A DNA stretch of 64,000 nucleotides, from contig NZ_CH672413.1 in assembly GCF_000152705.1 (NCBI RefSeq), positions 2,980,139-3,044,138 on the forward strand, given 5' to 3'. Of this stretch, positions 34,482 to 43,249 are shown piece after piece; position 1 is the stretch's first letter, and each line of letters opens with the position of its first letter. The notes under the pieces were generated by a model. It made no database searches, was not told where the DNA came from, and saw only the letters and a program-made list of their open reading frames with translations. A program made the position numbers and the translations under genes. Source of the stretch: Janibacter sp. HTCC2649 (GTDB lineage Bacteria > Actinomycetota > Actinomycetes > Actinomycetales > Dermatophilaceae).

Positions 34482-35290
34482 GCGAACTCGTCACCACCCG
34501 CATCGAGAACGGCGTCGCCCACGTCGCCCTCAACCGTCCCGACAAGCTCAACGCGCTCACGCTCGACACCCTTGGCGAGCTCATCTCGACGGCGCAGCGG
34601 CTGAAGTCCGACCGCACCCTGCGCGCCGTGATCCTGTCCGGTGAGGGCGACGCGTTCTGCGCGGGCCTCGACTTCGGAACGGTCATGCGCGAGCCGAAGC
34701 GGGTCGCCGCGGCCTTCGCGCCCCGTCCGTGGCGCGGCACCAACCTCTTCCAGGAGGCCTGCTGGACCTGGCGCCGCCTGCCGGTCCCGGTCATCGCTGC
34801 GGTCCAGGGCCACTGCCTCGGCGGAGGCGTCCAGATCGCGCTCGCGGCGGACTTCCGCATCACCACCCCCGACGCCCGGTGGAGCGTCCTTGAGGCCAAG
34901 TGGGGCATCGTCCCCGACATGACCGGCATCAAGTCGCTCTCGCAGCAGGTCGGGATGGACGTGGCGAAGCGCCTCACGATGACGGGCGAGATGATCTCGG
35001 GCACCGAAGCGGTCCGGCTCGGCCTCGCGACGCAGGAGAACATCGACCCGTATGCCGGTGCGCTGGCTCTCGCGTCCGCCATCGCCGAGCGCTCCCCGGA
35101 TTCCGTCGCCGCCACGAAGCGCCTCTTCAACCGGACCTGGTCCGCCAGTGACCGCCGCACCTTCCTGTGGGAGCGGCTCGAGCAGGCCCGCCTCCTCATG
35201 GGCGCCAACCACGCCGAGGCCCAGCGCGCGAACGCGGAACGTGAGGCACCGGCATACCAGCCTCGTGCCGGAATCAACCCGAGAGGCTGA
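34478..35290 (+). CDS. Enoyl-CoA hydratase/isomerase
   Basis: The protein has 270 residues, crotonase fold. LNRPDKLNALTLDTL opens it, FCAGLDFG forms the first half of the oxyanion hole, and GHCLGGGVQIALAADFRI the second (about 108-126). The catalytic Glu position in the family is around GIVPDMTG, where Asp replaces the usual second Glu, so an isomerase or hydratase with altered specificity is possible. It is coupled to the BtuF-like gene and followed within 3 bp by the molybdopterin oxidoreductase, probably in one operon. Confidence 0.9.
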   Translation: MSELVTTRIENGVAHVALNRPDKLNALTLDTLGELISTAQRLKSDRTLRAVILSGEGDAFCAGLDFGTVMREPKRVAAAFAPRPWRGTNLFQEACWTWRRLPVPVIAAVQGHCLGGGVQIALAADFRITTPDARWSVLEAKWGIVPDMTGIKSLSQQVGMDVAKRLTMTGEMISGTEAVRLGLATQENIDPYAGALALASAIAERSPDSVAATKRLFNRTWSASDRRTFLWERLEQARLLMGANHAEAQRANAEREAPAYQPRAGINPRG

Positions 35291-35293
35291 GCG

Positions 35294-37426
35294 ATGGCCA
35301 ACGACGGCACGAAGACCCGGCACATCACCTGTGTGCTGTGCGAGGCGTCGTGTGGTCTCGAGGTGCAGGTGCGGGGGTCCGAGATCGTCAGCATCAAGGG
35401 CCATGCCGAGGACCCGCTGTCGCGCGGGCACATCTGCCCCAAGGGCGTTGCGCTGCAGGACCTCCACAACGATCCGGACCGGTTGCGTCGACCGGTCAAG
35501 CGCGTGGGCGACGACTGGGTGGAGGTCGAGTGGCCCGAGGCCATCGACCTGGCGGCCGAGCTGCTGGGCGGTGTGCAGGAGCGGCACGGTCGTGACGCCG
35601 TCGCGACCTATCTCGGCAATCCCAACGTGCACAGCATCGGTGCGCTGACTCACGGGACCGCGATCCCGCGGGCGCTGGGGAGCAAGCACGTCTTCAGTGC
35701 CACGAGTGTCGACCAGCTGCCGCACCACCTCGTGGCGTGGGCGATGTACGGCCACCAGTTCCTCCTGCCCGTGCCCGACATCGACCGCACGCGCCTGCTC
35801 GTCCTCGTCGGTACCAACCCGATGGCGTCGAACGGATCGCTGTGGACCGTGCCTGACTTCCCGGGGCGTTTGCGTGAGCTGCGTTCTCGCGGAGGGCGAC
35901 TCGTCGTCCTCGATCCGCGTCGCACCGAGACGGCAGCCATGGCCGATGAACACCACTTCGTGCGGCCGGGGACCGACGCGACGCTGCTCCTGGCCCTCGT
36001 GCACGTGGTGCTCACCGAGGGACTGGCCCGGCCTGCTGCCTATGTCGATGACCTCAACGAGCTGGGGGTTGCGGTCGCGGACTTCACGCCCGAGCTCGCC
36101 GAGTCCGTGAGCGGCGTTGCGGCGAAGGCCATCCGCGATCTGGCGCGAGACGTTGCCGTGGGAAGGGCAGCAGTTCACGGGCGCATGGGGGTCTCGACCC
36201 AGGAGTTCGGGGTCGTGTGCCAGTGGGCGATCCAGTGCCTCATGGCGATCACCGGCAACCTCGACCGGCCCGGCGGAACGATGTTCACGTCCCCAGCGAT
36301 CGACATCATCGAGCGTGGTCTCGTCGGTCGCGGACACCGTGGACGGACGACCTCCGGTGTTCGGGGACTGCCGGAGTTTGGCGGAGAGCTGCCGGTGTCG
36401 GTGCTCGCGGAGGAGATGGCAGGGCCGGCCCCCGCGATCCGCGGAATCATCACGGTGGCTGGCAACCCGGTGTCGTCGACCCCAGCAGGTGCCCGGCTCG
36501 CGGATCGTCTGGCCGAGCTCGAGGCCGTCGTGGCGATCGACCCCTACATCAACGAGACCACCCGGAACGCGCACGTCATCCTGCCGCCGACCGGACCACT
36601 CGAGCGCGACCACTACGACCTGATCTTCCACACGCTCGCCGTGCGCAACACCACTCGGTGGTCCTCGGCCCTCTTCCCTCGAGGCGCCGACCAACGGCAC
36701 GACTGGGAGATCGCCCGCGACCTCGTGCTCGCGCTGGCGCGTCGCCGTGGTCGCCGACTCCCGCTCAAGCAGAGGATCCGCCTGGCGGCATCCCCGCGGC
36801 TGTCGATCGATGTCCTGCTCCGCAGCACCCGACGCGGGTTGTCGGTCCGCAAGCTGGCGCGCACTCCGGGTGGCGTGGACCTCGGACCCCTGGAACCACG
36901 CTTCCCCGATCGCCTTCGGACGCAGGACCATCGCATTGCCCTCACCCCGACCGTCCTCACCTCCGGGCTCGCCGCCCTGCGTGCCCGGCTGCCGGAGATG
37001 CGCGCCGCCGCATTGAGCGACGACCTCCTGCTCATCGGGCGGCGCCACCAACGCGACAACAACTCGTGGATGCACAACACGACGCGCCTCACCCGCGGCC
37101 GGCCGCGTCACCAGCTGCTCATGCACCCCGACGACCTTGCCGCCCGCGGCATCACGGACGGGTCGCTCGTCACGGTCGCCTCCGAGGTCTCGTCGCTCCA
37201 GGTCGAGGTCAAGTCCAGCGACGAGGTCATGCCGGGTGTCGTGTCACTGCCCCACGGCTACGGTCATCGCCGTCCCGGCGTGCGCCTGTCCAACGCCGTC
37301 GAGGTCCCCGGCGTGACGATGAATGACCTCACCGACCCGGCCCGAGTCGAAGGTGTGTCGGGCAACGCCGTGCTCAACGGCATACCCGTCGTTGTCACCC
37401 CGGCTGCGATGTCGGCGAAGCACTGA
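35294..37426 (+). CDS. Molybdopterin oxidoreductase, formate-dehydrogenase/nitrate-reductase type
   Basis: The protein has 710 residues. The N-terminal 4Fe-4S ligands are Cys13, Cys16, Cys20 and Cys48 (ITCVLCEASCGLEVQ, GHICPKGVALQ). The bis-MGD domain follows (LLVLVGTNPMASNGS, LVVLDPRRTETAAMA, QCLMAITGNLDRPGGTMF). The C-terminal cofactor-binding domain contains MHPDDLAARGITDGS. No Tat signal is present, so it is cytoplasmic. Neither partner iron-sulphur nor membrane subunits are nearby. The substrate is unknown; acetylene-hydratase- and formate-dehydrogenase-like proteins share this size. Confidence 0.88.
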   Translation: MANDGTKTRHITCVLCEASCGLEVQVRGSEIVSIKGHAEDPLSRGHICPKGVALQDLHNDPDRLRRPVKRVGDDWVEVEWPEAIDLAAELLGGVQERHGRDAVATYLGNPNVHSIGALTHGTAIPRALGSKHVFSATSVDQLPHHLVAWAMYGHQFLLPVPDIDRTRLLVLVGTNPMASNGSLWTVPDFPGRLRELRSRGGRLVVLDPRRTETAAMADEHHFVRPGTDATLLLALVHVVLTEGLARPAAYVDDLNELGVAVADFTPELAESVSGVAAKAIRDLARDVAVGRAAVHGRMGVSTQEFGVVCQWAIQCLMAITGNLDRPGGTMFTSPAIDIIERGLVGRGHRGRTTSGVRGLPEFGGELPVSVLAEEMAGPAPAIRGIITVAGNPVSSTPAGARLADRLAELEAVVAIDPYINETTRNAHVILPPTGPLERDHYDLIFHTLAVRNTTRWSSALFPRGADQRHDWEIARDLVLALARRRGRRLPLKQRIRLAASPRLSIDVLLRSTRRGLSVRKLARTPGGVDLGPLEPRFPDRLRTQDHRIALTPTVLTSGLAALRARLPEMRAAALSDDLLLIGRRHQRDNNSWMHNTTRLTRGRPRHQLLMHPDDLAARGITDGSLVTVASEVSSLQVEVKSSDEVMPGVVSLPHGYGHRRPGVRLSNAVEVPGVTMNDLTDPARVEGVSGNAVLNGIPVVVTPAAMSAKH

Positions 37427-37437
37427 CCTTCGCCCCT

Positions 37438-37576
37438 TCTTCGTTCCCCGCACGGACAAGGACGGGTGCATCTTCGTGCCCCGCACGGACATCGCGAACG
37501 GCTGACCGTCTCGGGCACAAAGACGCCGGACCTGCACGTACGCCATGCACCTTCGTCTTCGTGCCCCGCACGGACA
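37438..37576. repeat. Cluster of repeat family B units
   Basis: TCTTCGTTCCCCGCACGGAC (37438-), TCTTCGTGCCCCGCACGGAC (37470-) and the same again (37556-) are direct copies. A degenerate inverted copy occurs at 37504-37523. The core CTTCGTGCCCC-xx-ACGGACA is shared with the palindrome at 30199-30271. The cluster fills most of the 207-bp gap between the molybdopterin enzyme and the acyl-CoA dehydrogenase; no coding frame there is convincing. Confidence 0.75.
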
Positions 37577-37633
37577 CAACCTCCGAGAGGGTCCCCTCTT
37601 CCGGCTAAGCGGACGCTCACCTAGGTTGGGGTC

Positions 37634-38902
37634 ATGGACTTCTCATCGTCGGAGCGTTCTCTCGACCTGGCCCAACGCGTCAGGGACTTCATCGACACGG
37701 AGATCGAGCCGGCCGAGCGAGTCATCGCCGCCGACATCGCCGCCCGCCGAGCTGCCGGTGAGGACCCCTGGCCCGCGCACCCGCTCCTCGCGGAGCTGCA
37801 GGGCAAGGCGCGCGCACAGGGCCTGTGGAACCTTTTCCTCCCTGCCGGCCACGAGGGCCCGTATGCCGCGCAGTTCGGCACCGATGGCGGCACCGGTCTG
37901 TCGAACTCGGACTACGCACCCATCGCCGAGGCCATGGGCCGCTCGTTCTCGGCGCCGCTCGTCTTCAACTGCAATGCGCCCGACACCGGCAACATGGAGG
38001 TGCTGCTCAAGTACGGCACCGAGGAGCAGAAGTCGGAGTGGCTGGAACCGTTGCTGGACGGGCGGATCCGCAGCGCGTTCCTCATGACGGAGCCCGGCGT
38101 GGCGTCCTCCGACGCGACCAACATGGAGGCGACGGCCACCATCGACGGCGACGAAGTCGTCCTCAACGGCCGCAAGTGGTGGTCCACCGGAGTGGGCAAC
38201 CCCGACTGCAAGGTCGCGATCTTCATGGGCGTCACCGACCCCGAGGCGTCGCGGCACGCACGCCACTCCATGGTCGTTGTCCCCTTCGACCACCCGGGGG
38301 TCAAGGTCGAGCGGATGCTGTCGGCGCTCGGCCACTACGACGAGCCGATCGGGCACGGCGAGGTCTCCCTCACCGACGTGCGACTCCCGGTCACCAACAT
38401 CATTGCCGGACCCGGGCGAGCCTTCGAGATTGCCCAGGGACGGTTGGGGCCTGGGCGCGTCCACCACTGCATGCGCCTCATCGGGCTCGCCGAGCGCGCC
38501 CTGGAGCTGGCCTGCGAACGCGCCACGTCGCGCACGGCCTTCGGCAAGCCCATCGCCAACCTCGGCGGCAACCGCGAACGTCTCGCCCACGCGCGCATCG
38601 CCATCAACCAGGCCCGGCTGCTGGTGCTCCACGCCGCCTGGAAGCTCGACACGGTCGGCGGCCTCGGCGCGATGAGCGAGGTCAGCGAGATCAAGGTCGC
38701 TGTCCCGCAGATGGCGTGCGATGTCATCGACATGGCGATCCAGATCCACGGCGGCGCCGGCATGTCCGAGGACTTCCCGCTGTCGGCGGCCTACGCCAAC
38801 GCCCGCTCACTGCGCCTCGCCGACGGCCCGGACGAGGTCCACCTCGGCGTCATCGCGCGCATCCTCCTTCACCCCTACGCAGAGAAGGCCAGCCGTTCAT
38901 GA
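37634..38902 (+). CDS. Acyl-CoA dehydrogenase, ACAD10/11-like
   Basis: The protein has 422 residues. FNCNAPDTGNMEVLLKYGTE (about 113-132) is the marker of the ACAD10/ACAD11/LvaC subgroup. FLMTEPGVASSDATN binds FAD. The usual catalytic Glu block is replaced by LADGPDEVHLGVIAR, with Asp at the base position, as in the subgroup. These enzymes act on 4-phosphooxyacyl-CoA, eliminating phosphate to give a normal enoyl-CoA. The stop overlaps the SDR start (ATGA), and the APH-type kinase that would make the substrate follows. Confidence 0.9.
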   Translation: MDFSSSERSLDLAQRVRDFIDTEIEPAERVIAADIAARRAAGEDPWPAHPLLAELQGKARAQGLWNLFLPAGHEGPYAAQFGTDGGTGLSNSDYAPIAEAMGRSFSAPLVFNCNAPDTGNMEVLLKYGTEEQKSEWLEPLLDGRIRSAFLMTEPGVASSDATNMEATATIDGDEVVLNGRKWWSTGVGNPDCKVAIFMGVTDPEASRHARHSMVVVPFDHPGVKVERMLSALGHYDEPIGHGEVSLTDVRLPVTNIIAGPGRAFEIAQGRLGPGRVHHCMRLIGLAERALELACERATSRTAFGKPIANLGGNRERLAHARIAINQARLLVLHAAWKLDTVGGLGAMSEVSEIKVAVPQMACDVIDMAIQIHGGAGMSEDFPLSAAYANARSLRLADGPDEVHLGVIARILLHPYAEKASRS

Positions 38903-39690
38903 GCAGTCGCGTCCTCATCACCGGCGGGGCCTCTGGCCTCGGTCTGGCCCTGGCCAAGGCGTTCGCGGGTCGCGGGGACCAGGTCCTCGTCGTCGACCTC
39001 GCCGACACCAAGCCCGACTCCGTGCCCGGCGACATCGGCTACTTCCGGGTCGACGTCCGCAGCCAGCAGGACTGGGACGCCGCCCTCACCCACGTCCGTG
39101 ACCTCTGGGGCGGGCTCGACGTCCTCGTCAACAACGCCGGGGTTGCCACCGGTGGGCGCATCGACGTCGAATCGATCTCCGACTGGGAGCGGGTCCTCGA
39201 CATCAACCTGCTCGGTGTGGTCCGGGGCTGCCAGACGTTCACGCCGCTCTTCAAGGACCAGAAGTCCGGCCACATCGTCAACACTGCCTCGCTGGCCGGG
39301 CTCGTCCACGGCCCCGGCATGTCTTCCTACAATGCCGCCAAAGCCGCCGTGGTCGCGTTGTCCGAGACGCTCGGCTACGAGCTCGCACCGTGGAACATCC
39401 ACGTCTCGGCCATCTGCCCTGCGTTCTTCAAGACCAACCTGCACGAGTCCCTGCAGGGCAAGGACACGGCGATGGAGGAGACGGCTCTCAAGCTCATCAC
39501 CAAGGCCACCGCGACGGCAGACGAGATCGCGGCCATCGTGCTCAAGGGCATCGACAGCCACAAACGGATCATCCTCACCGACCGGTTGGGCCACCAGGCC
39601 TTCTGGACCAAGCGACTGGTGCGGCCGGCATACGACACAGCAATGAAGAAGGCCGGCCAACGGTTGGCGCGCAAGGTCCGAGATGCCTGA
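38899..39690 (+). CDS. Short-chain dehydrogenase/reductase
   Basis: The protein has 263 residues, classical SDR. VLITGGASGLGLALAKAFAG is the TGxxxGxG cofactor motif, VLVNNAGVA the NNAG, and the catalytic Ser, Tyr and Lys appear in NTASLAG and SSYNAAKAAV. It starts with ATGA overlap after the dehydrogenase, and its end overlaps the kinase gene by 8 bases. Within the operon it could oxidise or reduce a hydroxy- or oxoacyl-CoA. ATG 38899 is chosen by the overlap. Confidence 0.9.
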   Translation: MSSRVLITGGASGLGLALAKAFAGRGDQVLVVDLADTKPDSVPGDIGYFRVDVRSQQDWDAALTHVRDLWGGLDVLVNNAGVATGGRIDVESISDWERVLDINLLGVVRGCQTFTPLFKDQKSGHIVNTASLAGLVHGPGMSSYNAAKAAVVALSETLGYELAPWNIHVSAICPAFFKTNLHESLQGKDTAMEETALKLITKATATADEIAAIVLKGIDSHKRIILTDRLGHQAFWTKRLVRPAYDTAMKKAGQRLARKVRDA

Positions 39691-40795
39691 CGCCTCGGCG
39701 CCATCGACCCCGAGCAACGCCGTCCCCGTTCGGGACGAAGACGCCTTCGACGTCGAGGCCCTCGCTGCCTGGCTGCGCGAGCACACGACCGACGAGCCCG
39801 GGCTCGACGCGACACCGCAGGTGCGGCAGTTCAAGGGTGGTGCGTCCAACCTCACCTACCTGCTGCGCTACCCGACCCGCGACCTCATCCTGCGACGCCC
39901 GCCCGGCGGGACCAAGGCCAAGGGCGCTCATGACATGCGCCGCGAGAGCGACATCCAGGCGTCGCTCGGTCACGTCTACGACCAGGTGCCGACGATCGTG
40001 GCCTACTGCGGTGACGAGTCGGTCATCGGCTCCGAGTTCTATGTCATGGAGCGACTCGTCGGGACGATCCTGCGTCGCGACATCCCGGCCTCACTGGGTC
40101 TGTCGCAGTGACGGACGTGAACCTGCTGTGCCACAACGGCTCTCGACACTCTCGTCGACCTTCACCGGGTCGATGTCGCAGCCGCTGGTCTCGACGGGTT
40201 GGGCAAGGGCGACGGCTACGTCGACCGTCAGGTCAAGGGCTGGTCGGCTCGCTACCGCAAGGCGCGCACCCCCAACGTCGGGTCCTTCGAGTCGGTCATG
40301 GAGTGGCTCGAGGCCAACCGCCCCGCCGACTCCGGCCAGGTCCTCATCCACAACGACTTCCGCTTCGACAACCTCGTCCTGGCCGAGGGCGACCCGACTC
40401 GCATCGTCGGTGTCCTCGACTGGGAGATGGCGACAGTCGGCGACCCGCTCATGGACCTCGGGGGAGCCATGGCCTACTGGGTCCAGGCGAGCGACGACCC
40501 GGTGGCCAGGGCGCTGCGGCTCCAGCCGACCCACACACCGGGGATGCTCACGCGCATCGAGGCGGTCCGTTACTACTGCGACCGCATGGGCATCCCGATG
40601 GACGCGGAGCGGTGGGCGTTCTACGAGGTGTTCGGGCTCTTCCGCCTCGCCGTCATCGCCCAGCAGATCTACCTGCGCACCTATCGCGGGGAGACGACGA
40701 ACCCGCAGGCCAAGCGGATGCGCTGGTTCGTCCTCTACCTCGACCTGCGGTGTCGCGTGCTGCTGCGTCAGCACCGTCGAGCCGGTCGCCGATGA
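39683..40795 (+). pseudogene. APH-type 4-hydroxyacyl-CoA kinase-like gene, broken by two frameshifts
   Basis: The gene opens well: residues 1-142 (39683-40111) contain the kinase N-lobe FKGGASNLTYLLRYP and FYVMERLVG. TGA at 40109 then interrupts it. The sequence 40108-40137 makes sense only in the plus-1 frame (VTDVNLLCHN), and from 40139 the original frame resumes (ALDTLVDLHRVDVAAAGLDG), continuing through LIHNDFRFDNLV and GVLDWEMATVGDPLMDLG to 40795. One base seems missing near 40108 and one G extra at 40138-40139. As written it cannot encode one protein. Sequencing error or fresh inactivation are both possible. The family is the LvaA/ACAD10-11 kinase. Confidence 0.85.
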
Positions 40796-41481
40796 GCCGG
40801 ATCATCCTCGTCCGCCACGGCCAGGCGTCATGGGGCAAGAAGGACTACGACAAGCTGTCGGACCTCGGGCACGAGCAGGCCAAGGTCGTGGGGCGTGAGC
40901 TCGCCGAACGCGGCATCGTCCCGACGCGAGTCATCAGCGGGTCGATGCGCCGTCAGCGTGACACGGCGGCCGACGTCGTCGCCGGCGCTGGGTGGGAGAT
41001 CGAACCGGCGACCGACAGTGCGTGGAACGAGTACGGACACGCGGCGATCCTCACGGCATACAAACCGGCTTATCGGTCCCTCACGCTCATGAAGGCGGAC
41101 CTGGCGCGAACTCTGCGCCCGCACAAGGCTTTTGACGAGATGTATGCCGTGGCCACCGAACGTTGGGTCGCGGGGGAGCACGCCGAGGAGTACGACGAAC
41201 CGTTTGCCGACTTCGGTGAACGCGTCCTGTCCGGGCTGCCGCCTGTCGAGGAGAACCTCGGGCGCGGAGAGACCGTCGTCGTCGTCAGCTCCGCCGGAGC
41301 GATCTCCTGGGTGGCGGCGTCGTTGCTCGGTGGGGGCGCGCCCGTCTGGACGCAGCTGCAGCGAGTCATTGCGAACGCCTCGCTGACCACTCTGTCCGTG
41401 GGTGCGACTGGTCCCACCCTGCGCACGTTCAACGACACCTCCCACCTCGAACGCACCCCTGACCTGCTCACCACTCGCTGA
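40792..41481 (+). CDS. Histidine phosphatase (phosphoglycerate-mutase-like)
   Basis: The protein has 229 residues. It begins MSRIILVRHGQASWGKKDYD; RHG carries the phosphohistidine. SGSMRRQRDTAADV and VVVSSAGAISWVA are the later family blocks; the usual second catalytic His in the last block is Ser or Ala here (SSAG). ATG 40792 overlaps the broken kinase stop (ATGA). Coupled to a kinase and acyl-CoA dehydrogenase, it may remove phosphate in the same pathway, but this is inference. Confidence 0.85.
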   Translation: MSRIILVRHGQASWGKKDYDKLSDLGHEQAKVVGRELAERGIVPTRVISGSMRRQRDTAADVVAGAGWEIEPATDSAWNEYGHAAILTAYKPAYRSLTLMKADLARTLRPHKAFDEMYAVATERWVAGEHAEEYDEPFADFGERVLSGLPPVEENLGRGETVVVVSSAGAISWVAASLLGGGAPVWTQLQRVIANASLTTLSVGATGPTLRTFNDTSHLERTPDLLTTR

Positions 41482-41495
41482 GGAGAACCCTTTTC

Positions 41496-42251
41496 ATGAC
41501 CACCACCCTCATCACGGGCGCCAGCTCGGGCATCGGCGCCGAGATGGCCCGACAGCTCGCCGCCGCCGGCAACGACCTCGCGCTCTGTGCCCGTCGCACC
41601 GAGCGGCTGGACGAGCTCGCCGCAGAGATCACCGCTGCGCACCCCGGTCGCAAGGTCGCGGTCAAGGCGCTCGACGTCACCGACGACGACGCGGTCTTCC
41701 GCGTCTTCCGCGAGTTCGAGGATGAGCTCGGCGGCGTCGATCGCATCGTCGTCAACGCCGGTCTCGGCAAGGGAGCGCCCATCGGCGTCGGTGGCTATGC
41801 CGCCAACAAGGCAACCGCCATGACGAACTTCATCGGCGCGCTCGCCCAGTGCGAGGCGGCCATGGAGATCTTCCGCGCCAAGAAGCGCGGCCACCTCGTC
41901 GTCATCTCCTCGATGTCGGCCATGCGCGGGATGCCGAAGACCATCACGACGTATGCCGCGACCAAGGCCGGCGTTGCCGCCCTCGCCGAAGGGATCCGCT
42001 CCGAGATGCTCGGCAAGCCCGACCTCGACATCACCGTCACGACGATCTACCCCGGCTACATCCGTTCGGAGATGAACGAGAAGGTCGAGCAGCAGACCAA
42101 GTTCATGGTCGACACCGAGACGGGGGTGCGTGGCATCGTCGAGGCCATCGAGAAGGGCGTCGACTCGGCACGCGTCCCGGCCTGGCCGTGGAAGCCGCTC
42201 GGCACCGCCATGCGTCACCTGCCGCTGGGTGTCGTCCGCAAGCTCACCTGA
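41496..42251 (+). CDS. Short-chain dehydrogenase/reductase
   Basis: The protein has 251 residues. TLITGASSGIGAEMARQLAA is the NADP-binding motif, IVVNAGLG the NAG, and SSMSAMRG with TTYAATKAGVAALA supply Ser, Tyr and Lys. GAGGAG precedes ATG 41496. The gap to the phosphatase is 14 bp, so it is probably the last gene of the acyl-CoA operon. It overlaps the convergent methyltransferase gene by 8 bases. Substrate not known. Confidence 0.9.
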   Translation: MTTTLITGASSGIGAEMARQLAAAGNDLALCARRTERLDELAAEITAAHPGRKVAVKALDVTDDDAVFRVFREFEDELGGVDRIVVNAGLGKGAPIGVGGYAANKATAMTNFIGALAQCEAAMEIFRAKKRGHLVVISSMSAMRGMPKTITTYAATKAGVAALAEGIRSEMLGKPDLDITVTTIYPGYIRSEMNEKVEQQTKFMVDTETGVRGIVEAIEKGVDSARVPAWPWKPLGTAMRHLPLGVVRKLT

Positions 42252-42909
42252 GCTGGGCGAGGAGGGCGGCCTGGTCGTCGCGCTCTCCTTCTCGTGGGCG
42301 GCGGACCATGCGGGCGACCTCGGTGAGCCCGACGTCCGCGGCGAGGGCAGCGACCTCGTCGGCCGTGTAGAGGTAGCGCTCGAGTTCGATGTCGTGACCG
42401 AACTTGGCGTATGCCGCGGAGACGTCCTGCGTGCCCTGTCCCGACTGCAGCCCAATCACCAAGTGGCCGCCGGGCCTGAGGACGCGCGCGACCTCCGCAA
42501 AGATCTGTGGCTGGCCCTGCGGGGGCGTGTGGATCGCGGAGTACCAGACCATGACGCCGGCGAAGGTGTCGTCGGGGAAGGGGAGATCGGTGAGCGAGGC
42601 CACCGAGAACCCCAGGTCCGGGTGGTCGCGCCGGGCCATCTCCACCATGCCGGGCGAGAGGTCGACGCCTTGGACCTCGCACCCACGGTCGGCGAGATAG
42701 CGGCTCATCCGCCCGGCGCCACAGCCCGCATCGAGCACCGGCCCCGGATCGCCCGTGTCGGTCACCGCAGCCGCGAAGGCATCGACCATGGCGCGGTCCA
42801 GCGGTGACTCAGCGCTGGCGTCGGTGAAGTGGCCGGCATAGGTCCCCGCCACCGTGTCGTAGGCACGCTGCACGCCGGGCTGGCCGAGGTCATCAGAGAG
42901 AGAAGGCAC
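42244..42909 (-). CDS. Class I SAM-dependent methyltransferase
   Basis: The protein has 221 residues from GTG 42909. PVLDAGCGAGRMSRYLADRG (about 50-70) is motif I, and EVQGVDLSPGMVEMARR carries the acidic residue binding the ribose. FPDDTFAGVMVWYSAIHTPP and RVLRPGGHLVIGLQSG follow as motifs II and III. It is of the UbiE/Methyltransf_11 type, with small-molecule substrate unknown. It stands alone; the YjbR gene is divergent. Confidence 0.88.
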   Translation of the reverse strand: MPSLSDDLGQPGVQRAYDTVAGTYAGHFTDASAESPLDRAMVDAFAAAVTDTGDPGPVLDAGCGAGRMSRYLADRGCEVQGVDLSPGMVEMARRDHPDLGFSVASLTDLPFPDDTFAGVMVWYSAIHTPPQGQPQIFAEVARVLRPGGHLVIGLQSGQGTQDVSAAYAKFGHDIELERYLYTADEVAALAADVGLTEVARMVRRPREGERDDQAALLAQLR

Positions 42910-42938
42910 GGGCCCGATGCTGCCACTACCGTGGATCG

Positions 42939-43241
42939 ATGACGCTGGACGAGATCGACGCCTTCGCCACCTCACTGCCGGGGTGCAAACGCAAGGGCCA
43001 TCCGGGGCGCGTGGCCTGGTATGTCGATGACCGGCTCGTCGTGCGCCAGGACGAGCCGGGCACAGTCCTCGTCCGTGTCGGGTTCGACGACCGCGAAAGG
43101 CTGCTCGCGGCATACCCGGAAACGTTTGGAGTCCCGCCGCGCTGGGAGGCGCACCTGAAGGTCCAGGCCGACCTCGACGGCGACAGCGCCGCCATCTGTG
43201 AGGCGATCCGGCTTGCGTGGGCCTCCCAGCGCCGCGGCTGA
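42939..43241 (+). CDS. MmcQ/YjbR-family protein
   Basis: The protein has 100 residues. MTLDEIDAFATSLPGCKRKG, followed by VDDRLVVRQDEPGTVLVRVG and LLAAYPETFGVPPRWEAH, matches the MmcQ/YjbR fold, a small double-wing DNA-binding-like domain of unclear role. It lacks the usual C-terminal wing. It lies between a divergent methyltransferase and a convergent aldo-keto reductase. Confidence 0.8.
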   Translation: MTLDEIDAFATSLPGCKRKGHPGRVAWYVDDRLVVRQDEPGTVLVRVGFDDRERLLAAYPETFGVPPRWEAHLKVQADLDGDSAAICEAIRLAWASQRRG

Positions 43242-43249
43242 GACTCTCG

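Noticed and set aside
33719-37126. 1135-codon antisense frame opposite the BtuF-like, hydratase and molybdoenzyme genes
   Set aside because: High GC with G/C third positions opens long antisense frames; the sequence is low-complexity Arg/Gly/Asp and matches no domain, while the plus strand carries clear families.
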